From Aldrovandia affinis (taxonomy: Eukaryota > Chordata > Actinopteri > Notacanthiformes > Halosauridae): 64,000 bases of DNA. The stretch lies in NCBI GenBank assembly GCA_029706075.1, contig JAINUG010000325.1:434001-498000 (forward strand), in the 5' to 3' direction. Numbering within the stretch: the first letter of the stretch is position 1; every line of letters starts with the position of its first letter. The notes below the pieces were generated by a model. It did not search any database. It was not told where the DNA came from and saw nothing but the letters and a program-made list of their open reading frames with translations. Positions 39,401-50,400 of this stretch are shown piece after piece. The translations under genes were made by a program, and so were the position numbers.

Positions 39401-40286
39401 TTGTTCCTCCCACCCTTAGTGTACTTTATTGCAGTGTAAATCTAAATAATGTTTACACTGTCTTCCTATATGCATTTCCATTAATTTTTAAATGGTTGAA
39501 GTATCTTTGCCAAATATGGAAATCAATCCAAGTTGAAACGTAGGCAAAAAAATAAAGAATGTAAACAAAGGACATTTAATTCCCCTCTGCATGTATCTCA
39601 GCAGTCACTTTAAACTGCTAAGCAGCCATTTTTATATTCTCCTTGATGTCTCTTTGGAAGGGCAAGGAACTAAGTGCAATGAAATTCAAACCTTTTAGGT
39701 TAATGACACACTGTCCACATGAGAGACCAAGACCAACTGTACACAAAGCCTGTACATTCTGCTCTGAAAACAGAACACACTGACCCTCTCCTCCCTGTGC
39801 AGCAGATGCTAGAAATATGCAGTCATTTCATATTTATCAGATACATTTTTTTGCTGAGTCAGTAAGCTCTCCAGAATCATTCTGATTGTGTCAAACCGCC
39901 CACTTACTCACGGCTCCCTCACGTGGCCCTCAGATCCACATGTTGCTGATATCTCAGAAAGGCTCACTTGCAGAAGAGGGTTTAAGGTTTAATAAAGCTC
40001 GCAATGGTCACTTTTCAAGCTTTCAACATCCCAATCTTCTTTTAACCAAAGATCAGATTTTGACTGTTCAGTACATTTCATGTTTTTTGTTTTTGTGTTT
40101 TTATTAAAGGAGCACTGATCAAAATCCACTCCAACCAAAATATTATTATTATTATTGATAGTCCGTTCTTATACTAACTTATAGGCTACTAGATAACTGG
40201 CTACCTAGCTAACGGACTAGCCATCTAGATGCCACTAGATAGGTACTGTTAGCTCGCTAGATAATCTAAGTGTTCTTATATACGTA
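36491..40286. other. Intergenic region, little recognised
   Basis: 36500-36700 is GC-rich with no open frame that resembles a protein, and could be regulatory. An AT-rich simple tract lies at 36979-37018. A 17-base unit (GTGAGGAATTGCGTAGAG-like) is repeated in tandem near 37757-37795. The rest, including the frames near 39120-39420, shows nothing I can name. Confidence 0.45.
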
Positions 40287-40890
40287 TATCAATCAATCAA
40301 TCTTTATTTTTGTATAGCGCCATTTACAAACAGGTTGTCACACAGCGCTTCACAATTGGAATTTTCCAGAGGGAATCAAAAAAACAGAAAACCATTGGGA
40401 CCAGTGTGGGAGACTGGAAAATTATTCCCTGACCCCTTAAAAGGCGGTCGAGATGAACTCCTGGAAAATTGTGGGTTACAGAGAAAAACAAAACAAATAG
40501 TCCTTGAGGCTCATGAGGCTTAACAGACCACCGGAAGGGCATTCTAAGTGTAGGGGTGGGGTGGACCTCATCCCTCCAGATACCAGGGCAGGGCGGGGGA
40601 TGGAACCAGCAGCTAGGGTCTGGGCCAGCGGCATCCGGCTAACACATGGCAGGGGTGGGGGGTTGACTCTGGGGCAGGTGAGCTCCGGGCAGGTGCCACG
40701 AAGCCGGGGAGAAAAGAGGAAAGGTGCAATTATGACTATGATAAATATCACACCGGATCAGGGGAAAGAGTAGTGATAACACTTTTGCACCAGCAGAAGT
40801 AATCTAGGGCAGCATAACTAATTAGGTGAGTGGCACAGGGAGCACGCAGCCATCCCACCACATCATCAGCAGTCCTGATAGGGGCGGATC
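40287..40890 (-). mobile_element. Non-LTR retrotransposon-derived 3' repeat with (ATCA)n tail
   Basis: Starts ATCAATCAATCAATCTTTAT then TTTTGTATAGCGCC, the reverse of the common teleost LINE/SINE tail GGCGCTATACAAA...(GATT)n. A short plus-strand piece of the same tail lies at 30080-30145. The interior includes CTAGGGCAGCATAACTAA, also typical of teleost repeats. No coding frame. Confidence 0.55.
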
Positions 40891-41643
40891 ATCATATATA
40901 TACTTATATACGTCTTTTAACACTTTGATATTATATTATTCCTTAGATGACGGTGTATTACCCCTTCTGTAGCACTGAGTTAGGGCCTTTTGCAGCTCAC
41001 GTGGAAAGAATGTTCAGTTCTTCATGGAGGCAGAGACCACACTGCTTCAGTTCAGTGCACCAAGCACTAGTGCTGGAGTGGGTGGCAATAATTCTCAAAT
41101 TAGTTTGCTATGATTCATATTATAATCCTTATTGGCTAGCAAGCCACATACTGTGCCTGTAGCACTTAACTGTCTCTTTGTTTTGCCTAAATGGGACACC
41201 CTATACACATTTGCATAAACGGATGCGATGTTGGTAAGCAATAGAAAGTCGTATGAAGTACTCAGTGCTCAGAAGTGCCACTTAACTGTAGGACCTCTGG
41301 TCACATTATATAGGCTACAGAAAAATGTTAATTAAATTCCCCCTCAAATGATATGTCTCAGCATTTTTGTACATATGCTTCACTAGTGATGAACGGCATG
41401 TAATAAATTGTGAATTTTGAACGAAGTTATGTATTTTTATCCGTTTCAGAATTCACACACAATTCAAGACAGCTTTGCTTTAAACAGGTAATTCTTATTT
41501 CTGTATCCACGTTATCAGATTTGCAATGCAATGCTGCAAAATAAGTACAAACATAAATAAAATTGTATTTCGTGGTTTGTGTTTGTTCCAAAATAAATGT
41601 GGTCTTTTCTGATGTTTCTTTCGTGCATTAAGTACTTGGCAAG

Positions 41644-41645
<2 letters not shown>

Positions 41646-41680
<35 letters not shown>
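41646..41680. repeat. (TA)n microsatellite
   Basis: About 17 TA units in the intergenic region. The flanking 40891-41640 shows nothing recognisable. Confidence 0.95.
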
Positions 41681-41684
<4 letters not shown>

Positions 41685-41814
41685 AATTGTCATTGCTATG
41701 ACGCTGATCAGTACAACTTTTGTTTCCATGCTACACATATCCTTTGTAGAAGAGTCTTTTGCCAAGCTTTTCAACGTTGATATTGTCTTGGACCACAATG
41801 CCTTTGAACGAACA

Positions 41815-42350
41815 GATCAATGTTCTCACTTATCAACCCCACCTCAGGTGTTGCAGTGTGCAGACACTCATCACACCCTACACCCCAGCCAGACCCCTCC
41901 GCTCCGCCTCCTCTAGCAAACTGGCTGTCCCACCCCTCCAGGCCCCAGGCAGCCGTTCCTCGCGTTCTCACCTCTTCTCTGTCCTGACCCCTCAGTGGTG
42001 GAATGACCTTCCTCACTTGGTCAGGACCACGGAGTCACTGGCCATATTCCACAAGAGACTAAAAACCCACCTCTTCAGACTCCACTACCACTGATTCTGT
42101 ACATTAATTAACTGACATCACCACTATCAACATGTTTTAATAAAAAATAAAATAAGTAAAAAATACAAACTTTTCTTTCCCTGTATTACAGGTATGATGT
42201 GCAGCTGCCAACAATGATGTATATTGCAGTGTTACTACACTGATCTCTTGCACTAACCATAATTAAACTTGCCATGTATAAATGCACTTTTTGTAAGTCG
42301 CTCTGGATAAGAGCGTTTGCTAAATGCCTAAAATGTAAGGTAATGTAAAA
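41815..42350 (+). mobile_element. L2-type LINE, 3' end fragment
   Basis: An open stretch to the TGA at 42092-42094 encodes TPYTPARPLRSASSSKLAVP, then FSVLTPQWWNDLPHLVRTTE and FHKRLKTHLFRLHYH, the characteristic C-terminus of L2 ORF2 (F-S-V-L-x-P-x-x-W-N-x-L-P ... R-L-K-T-H-L-F). The 3' UTR ends with AAGTCGCTCTGGATAAGAGC and GCTAAATGCCTAAAATGTAA. It is 5'-truncated: the RT domain is absent. Confidence 0.8.
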
Positions 42351-42456
42351 ATGTGTGCAGGGTTTCCCATCTCCTCCCACCTCATCTCTCTGCTCCTTTC
42401 CTCATCCTTATATTAGTTTAACTTGTATTTGACCAAGAGGTCTCTTTGATATGTTA

Positions 42457-43778
42457 CAGTTTTTTTCAACTGCTAACATGCATTGGTCAAAACTGAAGTC
42501 ACATTGTCAAAACTCTTCACACAGTCAGCAAAACAGAAGTCTATGTGGACCAAACAATTAATCATTTTTTATTGCTTTCACACAAAATGCATTCAATGAC
42601 CACATTTTCCAAAATCCATGAACTCTTTTCTCATTCATACTCCACCACCCACAAAACACTATATATTTGCAGCACATTTTTCAAATGCTAACACACTGTT
42701 TTCAAAACTGTTAAAAATGCATTCAAAACAGAATTACGTCACAATGTGTGCAGCACTGTCCAATGATGGTTTGCTGTTACACAAACCACTCATTGGCCCC
42801 TACAATACAGAGGCTCATTTCTTTTCTGGATGACCTGCATAAATGACTTGTGCCAGCGGAGGAGAGAGGGGCAGTTAACTCCCCTACCTTCATTGTTGTG
42901 TGGGATAATGTGGCATTCCACCACTCTGCTGCAGTCACAGACTGGTTTGCTGCACATCCCAGGATGTTAGTACTATTCCTGCCTCCATACTCCCCCTTCC
43001 TAACCCCCATAGAATATTTTTTCTCTGCGTGGAGGTGGAAGGTGTATGACCACCGTCCACATGACCAGATGTCCTTACTGGATGCCATGAATGTATGGTG
43101 TGGAGACATTTATCCTAAAGACTGCCAGGGTTGGATTAGACATTCCAAAAGATACTTTCCAAGATGCATCGCCAGAGAAGACATAAGATGTGATGTTGAT
43201 GAGAACTTGTGGCCAAATGCAGGAGAGAGGGAGAAGTAGAACCCTCACAGTACTGTACAGTATGAGTGATTATACTATACATTTGTGATTATTATTGCAG
43301 CCCTGGAATTTCAGGAAATTGCTATTTTTTGTTTCAACTTTTTATTTTTCACAAGTAAATTACTATATGCAGAGATATAGAAAAAATAAACGATATTGAA
43401 GCAAATTTCTGCATTTCTGATTCATTGTTGTTACATATACTTTAGTACAGTCAATAAAGTGAAAAGGTGTTATTCTTATTCTATAATGAAATACTGATTT
43501 ATGTGAAAAATCATTCAAACTTCAAAGATAGAAGTTCATAATTTATGTAATGCTCCCTGTTAGTGTTTTTTAGGTCAGTGTGTTATGAGTGACAATGTAT
43601 GCTTTCTGAGTGAGAATTGTTGCCTTATTTTGAGACATGTATGAAGTGTTTTGGTGGTTTGAGTGAGTTTTGGAAGTGAGATGAACTGTTTGGCCAAGAT
43701 GCATGTTGGCAATGCAGACTGTATGAAGAGTTGTGTCTTCAGTATTGACCGATGCTTGTTAGCAATTGAAAAAAACTG
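42457..43778 (+). mobile_element. IS630/Tc1/mariner-superfamily transposon, internally deleted
   Basis: Flanked by TA on both sides (42455-42456 and 43779-43780). 22-base terminal inverted repeats begin CAGTTTTTTTCAA(C/T)TGCT and differ at one position; weaker inverted similarity (GGTCAAAACTGAAG) extends further in. The 1,322-base copy holds only the C-terminal part of a transposase (42850-43239). The N-terminal DNA-binding half and first catalytic Asp are missing. Confidence 0.85.
42850..43239 (+). CDS. Transposase C-terminal fragment (DDE, IS630/Tc1-like)
   Basis: The 129-residue open frame contains VVWDNVAFHHSAAVTDWF (second catalytic Asp in WDN), LFLPPYSPFLTPIEYFFSAW (catalytic Glu in PIE) and WRWKVYDHRP. 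Thirty-five residues separate Asp and Glu, one more than the 34 of classic Tc1, so it belongs to a different branch of the superfamily. The terminal inverted repeats about 390 and 540 bases away confirm it as part of a transposon and not a host gene. Without the N-terminal half it cannot catalyse transposition. Confidence 0.75.
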   Translation: MPAEERGAVNSPTFIVVWDNVAFHHSAAVTDWFAAHPRMLVLFLPPYSPFLTPIEYFFSAWRWKVYDHRPHDQMSLLDAMNVWCGDIYPKDCQGWIRHSKRYFPRCIAREDIRCDVDENLWPNAGEREK

Positions 43779-44189
43779 TAATAACATAATTAAACATTCA
43801 AATTAGTGTATAAACGGTCTGTTCACAAAACACTAGGTGCATGGTAAAACTGTGGGCGTCTTCCCAGTCTTAAAAACAGTTAGATGTCTCTTGGGAGGGT
43901 GAGTGAAAATTGCGCTGGAATTGGAAATATTTAAGTATAGCCAAAGTTACAATTACATGTAGAGTGCCTGATAATACCACAGTACTCCCTTTCGCATTCT
44001 CGAATAATTCAAATTATATATGTTTCAATTTATATATATGAATTCCATGCAAATCAAAGGTAGGTAGTGACATTGTTTCTTTGCGGACAATAACAACATA
44101 ATGTAATTTTTTATGGAATGCTCACAGAACGCAGGCTGCAGCGGCACCCTTAAGAACTTGCTTCATAAAATCAGTGTCCAGTTTTGGTC

Positions 44190-44373
44190 TGTAGGTGGCA
44201 GCAATACTCCCGTCGGTGTGTTTCCTGCCAGATCATTTAAAACAAGAAGAAGAAGCGAAGGGAACGAGGAATTGGGAGTATTGGGACGCAACCACTGTCA
44301 CATGAGCTCTCGCTCAATAGCTGACTGTTGGCTGCGTGTTAAAATTCCCTGAATGGTATCATAAAACATAAAA
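44190..44373 (+). promoter_or_regulatory. BLOC1S1 proximal promoter / 5' UTR with M-box-like site
   Basis: Just upstream of the bloc1s1 start lies a TCACATGA motif (44298-44305), the M-box/E-box core bound by MITF/TFEB-family factors that control lysosomal genes. Further upstream, TAGGTGGCAGC (about 44193-44203) resembles a CTCF core site. That stretch also resembles a common teleost repeat ending in AAGAAGAAG (44253-44262), which recurs weakly at 51620-51665. No TATA box is evident. The transcription start probably lies within about 70 bases of the ATG. The motif matches are seen; their use is inferred. Confidence 0.4.
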
Positions 44374-44434
44374 ATGCTTTCCCGTTTGCTTAAGGAACAC
44401 CAAGCGAAGCAAAATGAAAGGAAAGAACTGCAAG
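44374..44434 (+). CDS. bloc1s1: BLOC1S1 exon 1
   Basis: Encodes [20 protein letters not shown] and ends CAAG|GTAGAG (phase 1). The ATG was chosen because it gives the universally conserved N-terminus [10 protein letters not shown]. Confidence 0.95.
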
Positions 44435-47400
44435 GTAGAGAAATCGCTTATTGATTATTTTCATTCTCCAGGCCTGGGGCCTGGTTCCCGTAGACTCGCT
44501 GCTATTGCGCCAACGCGAGAAGGTATAAAACGGGGTCACCGCTCAGTGGTGTATACAGGGTCAGTAGTGAGCTTGTTGTGTGTTTCACCAAGTTGCGATT
44601 GGTCTTATTATTTTTTTTTAGGTAATCTTCAGTTTGTTTGTCCATTGTCAATTTTGTTGTTCCCGGAAGTTAGTAACGTTCGCCAAGTTGGTGTTGCAGT
44701 ATATTTTCGCTGTCTGTCTAAAAAGCTTTAAAAACCCTTAAAACCCCGGTATCAAAGCAATAGCTTGCAAACTACCTTTGATTTTTGGGGTGCGCCTCGC
44801 ACTTATCAAATGCAGCGTTTATCAAGGGGGGGATTTAGAATGGACATTGCTACTTTTACTGTAGTTTACATCTGAATACAGAATTCGCTGCCTGATATGA
44901 AAGTAGCTAGCTGGCTAGAAAATGTTAATTGCCATGTAGCTAGCTATATACCACAACGACGCAAACATACTGCGAACTACGTATAGTTCGCTTCATTAAA
45001 TTAATTATACTTCGCTACGTTAGCTAAGTTAGGTTGCTATTCAATTAGGGCTGCCAACTGTCCCGTATTAACCGGGACATCCCGTTTTTGGGCCAAATTT
45101 TGCTTGTCCCGTATAACAAAATACCAGTCAGACATCAAAATAGAATTCCATCATATTGTAACGGTGTAGATAAGTTCAGTAGTAATGAATGTTAGCTTAG
45201 CCACATCGTATGGTAAGTAAGCTTGGGAGCTGCCATTGTTATTGTTATGTGTTCAGTCTCCCATGATTCCTTGTGTGCCAGTTCCCCATCACCCCTTGTG
45301 TCTTTGAGTGGATTAGTGTTGTAACCGTGACTGTGTTTGCACGTCTAAGAAGTGATCCCCGTGAGTTTCTCGTGTTCTTAGTTGTGCCCTGTGTCTATAA
45401 GCTTTGTTGTAGTAAAGCTGGTAGCGCGATCATGGAAAAGCAAACTTTCCTAAGTCTTACTTCAACAGTTGCCGTTACAATATACAGTGTTGATTTGCAT
45501 CCGTACAACACCATACCCGATTCACCCCGTGTGCCCTGCCTTTTGTCCCATATTTGGATGATAGAAAGTTGGCAACCCTATATTCAATATACTTGCTATC
45601 TGGTTAACCTAGCTACCAAGCTGATTTGCATACTACCAAATATCTTAATTTATACGAGCTTGTCCTTTGTTTTTAAATTGTGTGCAGATTTTCTAGAGAT
45701 TGGGTCCCTCCCTTTCGTCTTGCAATTGGCTGAATGCCACTTCAAAGTGTAGAAGGTAGATTCAAGGCCTCGGTATTCTTAAAACTAAATTGAATTTGGC
45801 GTGTTGAACTGCTGTCGAATACGGCGCTGCGACCAAATGTCAGTGTACTCGCTGCGACTTGAGGTCTGTTTGTTTAATGGTGCTCCACGCAAGATGGGGG
45901 AGCTTGCTAGTCGCTAGACTACGGAACCGGAAATATAAATACCAACAGTGAAAACCAAAACAAAGCATCGGCCGAATGTGCAACACAGTCAAGCTTGATG
46001 TACAAAATAACCCTATGTTTAAACCATCGTATCTTATGATAGGATCTTGTAACAGACATAAGAATGTGTGCTCCAGAAACTGCAAAATGTAATTTGTCAT
46101 TGTATGTTGTATATAGCGTCAAGTGACTGTTCACCAGAGTTGAACTTTTGACTGAGTACCCTCTCACATACTAATGCGTCAACTGAGAACTAGTGGTGCA
46201 CGACTCTAGAATTTTCTCTTGTCCTTGGAGTCAACTCTTCCTTGACTTAGACAGCTGGAGTCAACTCCCGAGAGTCGATGGTGAAGGAGTCGAGAGTTGA
46301 CTCTGCACCACTACTCAAGGACCAGTCCCAGGTCTGCAGATGGATGCTATTGGGCTAAATAGCTAGCAAGCTTGTTTACAAACAGTCTGAATTTTAGTTA
46401 GTAACGTTTTCCTACAAAATCATGACTGTGTCTAATGGCAGCCAGCTAACATGACACCGTCATAACTGACTTGCTAGCTAGCTCGTTTGTAGCTAACGTT
46501 AGCCAGATACTTAGGTGCTGCTGGCAATCTAGCTAACTAACTAATGAAAAGGCAAACTACTAGCACCCAGCTTCAGCTGGCAAACCAGCTGCAGTTGAAT
46601 GCATCTCAAAGAAAAAAATGTCAATACCAAAAGCACTCAAGAGGAAAAACGAGACACGGGTCTACATTGCATTCCAATGTGTGTAATTTATTTTGATTTT
46701 TATGAAGGCATGTATATAGAGCTTATATACAGTATGAGTTCAATATTACCCTCCCTCCCCGTCTATGTAATCTGCATGTGATCTTATTTTTCACAGAGAG
46801 ATGCAGGCGAGAGGCAATCACAGCCGCCACGTGTTTGACGGAGGCTTTAGTGGATCACCTTAATGTCGGGTAAGGCTGTATGGCACACTATGCCCTTAAC
46901 ATTATAATAGTTTATTTTACGGACTGTTTTTGGCCTGCAGCGATCAGTTTCCATTACTCTGCGGTCATGTCACACACAGCATAAGTCTACACGACGAGAG
47001 CAGGAAAGGGTTTTTTCATTCAGCTCGTCAACGCATTTCATGTGACACTGCCCAGTGCCAGCCCAAATCTCCACTGGAAATTGGGTAGCATTTCTAATCT
47101 AGATTAGAACGTTGACTTGCCTCTGGTGAATTTTCAAACATTAGAAATGACATTATGGAGAGAGTTTTATGGTTTTTTTCATAATTACTTTTAGTTTTAA
47201 TATAATACTTGATAAAACTCTAGATAATTATCATGGCCTTGCAGTAGTATGGTATGAATTACAACATCAGCTTGAATGGAGGGATGAAGGGATAGACAGA
47301 TAGAGAGATAATGTAGTTGGATATCCTGGTTATACTTGTGTATAGAGATGTATATACACACACATATACATGTGTATAGATTTACAGCATATGGCTTGGT

Positions 47401-50400
47401 TCTGTGTAGCTCAGGAGATGGAGCATGGCGCTGGCAATGCTTAGGTTGTGGGTTTGTATTCACTCCTTTAAGTTGCTTTGGATAAAAGTGTCTGCTAAAT
47501 GGCATATATAATGTATTGTAATTCAGACTATTTTAATAAAGTTTTGTTTTATTGGCGTGACATATTTTACAATACATATTGCCAAAGCTTGTATTGTCAT
47601 GAGAGTTAAAAGAAAATAGCCATATGCTGCACGCCATACGATAGAACCTGGGGAGGAACAGAACAGCAGTACACAGGGATCTGCGGACCACTTTTTATTT
47701 GTCTCCCTCAGGGAGAGATGGAGATGGAGAGAGAGAGCGAAGGCACATTAAGTAACACAAATAAAATAAAAGGTCTTCCACTTTCCCCCTCAAGGGTTCA
47801 GACTTCAAAATAATAAAACAAAAGTAGCCCTTTTGGCAAACCACGATTCACAGGTTACACGGTATAGACTTTCTTTGTGTTTGTCTCTCTCCCGTTTTCC
47901 GCTCCCGGAAATACTGTCATCGTGTGGATAAAAAAAGACAGTCAGCGAAGATTGGCACAAAAACTATAAAATTATGCAAGTATGGCTCATTTATTGTATT
48001 TCTTTTATAATATCTGTGTGTTACATATCTATGGGCTTAGTAATGAGTTAACACATAGCCGGTGAAACCGACCACATGCAGAACTTTTATTATGACGGGG
48101 ACACAAAAATAGGAAGTAATAAGTTTCCCTCTCTGACTAATTTCATAATGTATACGAAATATGAGGGGGAAACAATGGAGTTTATTATTACATCCATTTT
48201 GTTCAAGATAATAAAAACATAGAAGTTATACTTAAAACTACCATTGTAAGTTGGTAATTTTATCACTACCAAATGTCTTTCCTGAAACTGGGAACCGAAG
48301 CCTGTCTGTCAATCAGGCTAGACATAATTTATTCAAGAATATAATTCTAATGATCCAGTAGGATTCTGTATTTCGCAGGTGAGAATAGGCTCAAGAGCTG
48401 TTTTTCAATGTCTATTGGCGGATTTGATTGGCAAAAGAAGACCGTAGTTTTATGGATACAAATGCATGATTTACAATCAGCTGAATATAAATCCATAGGA
48501 GTACTCCTTTGGATTTAAATACAACAAATTATCATAGTTGGTTAAGGTTGTCATCTTTGTAAGCGAACTAGGTAGATGGTTAGGTTAGTTAGCTGCTTAC
48601 AAGTGGAGTTTGCACATCATGACATCAGCAGCAACTTAGTCATCATTGCTATGCTAGCTAGTTGACAAGCTAACTAGCAAGCTAATTGCTAAAAGCATTG
48701 AATATTTCATAAAGGATTTATCACAAATGTGTAAAAAGCACAAGCAGGCTACCCAAGCATATGTCTGAAGGTATGTCTGAGGTCTGGTGGCTATACTTTG
48801 GGTATATATATGATTGTACGTTTTGTTGAAAATGTACATGAAATGTTTGTCATATGAAATGACTGACTCTTGTGCTGTTGATTGTGTCTCTGTCTCATGT
48901 CAGGGTGGCCCAGGCCTACGTCAACCAGCGCAAGCTGGACCACGAAGTGAAGACCTTGCAGGTGCAGGCAAGCCAGTTTGCTAAGCAGACTGCCCAGTGG
49001 ATCAGCATGGTGGAAGGCTTCAACCAAGCTCTAAAGGTACATTCCACGGCTAGGCCAGCATTGGATCCAACCCACTTGCGTTACACACAAGGCTCTTTTC
49101 CACCATCGGGAAACCTGAGTCCGAGAGAACCAGAATCACAAACCACAACACAAAATGGTTCCCGTTTTGCATTTACCCTGATTGTTGGAATCAGGGTGGA
49201 GTGATGGAATGTCTGGTATCAAATCTCTTTTAACAAGATAGTGGACAATCTACCGTTTCATAAAGCAGAAAAGTGAATTCTTATTATTGGAGAAATGGTG
49301 TCAGAGGCAGTGGTTCCCAAACTGTGAGTTGGGGGAGGTTGAGGTGGGTCAAGAGATGACACAAGGAAAAAAAGTTAGTTTTTTCATTTGAGATTCACAT
49401 TAGTCAACCGAAAGACCGCAGCGGTTGCATGCACTGTTCTAGTTACGGTGTATGTACGAGTTGTATTGACATAATATTAGGTTCAAAAAATAATTTCATA
49501 TTTGAAGGCATGTCAGGCATTCTAATGAGTGTGCCCCAGTAAATGTATTTGCCCATAAAGTTGTTTTGTGTTTTCATAAAGTTTGGGAATCACTGCCTTA
49601 AGGTGCTAAATGTTGGAATTGTTTGCCTTTGATGTGAGATTAACCTTAACTTATGTGCTCATAGTTCGCTAGAATCATAAAATTGTGGATTGCGCAAAAG
49701 TGAACTGTGGCCATTGCCTTCTATAGGCCACCCTATGTTAAGCCCGCTGCCAGTGTTTGAACTCTACTTTCCCAAGAGGTGAGATTGCTATTTTGGTAAA
49801 CAAAACACTGGCTAAGCCACTTATTTTTTTCTGGTAAGCCGATGAAAGCGAGTATTGCAAACGGCAAAAGGACTTTTTAAAGGACGGTTTAAACGCCAGC
49901 AGTGGAGGGCTAGACAGTGTTCCGATCGCAAGAAATAATGAGATTGAAAGCAAATGTATAATTTAATATTGTTGCATGGTGCAAGCACATATTTGAGTTG
50001 CTAGTTGATGATTGAGAGAAAATACTCAATATTATGTAAACAGGACGGATAGTTGTTAGGACGGATCAGCTATGAGTCCGTTTGCAAGCCCAAAACCCTG
50101 AGTGTAGAGATGCACACAGACAAGAGCTGAGGATATTGCAATTTGCAAGGAGAGACAGCTTTGCTGTGGCTACGCAATTCTCATCCTAGAGCAAAGGACA
50201 AAGCGTATTTTTATACCAAGCAGGAGCGTGATAGCATAACACACCGAAGCCTCAGAGATGCATGTTGCCGCCACTCAGACTGATGTTGAGATTTACATTG
50301 ACCCATTGACCCTAAGAACAGAACTGTTACGTCATATCGTGGTCCGGAGACATGCCAGAGACATCCCAGAGACATCCCGGGCTGGCAGGAGACCTTTCGA

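Noticed and set aside
39121-39413. Open frames on both strands as a small gene or LTR
   Set aside because: No motif, no direct repeat and no splice partners found.
42850-43239. The transposase frame as a domesticated host gene
   Set aside because: It lies between intact terminal inverted repeats with TA flanks and lacks the N-terminal half.
45273-45752. 159-residue plus-strand frame in BLOC1S1 intron 1
   Set aside because: It spans the solo LTR, the MITE end and unique intron sequence, and has no recognisable domain.
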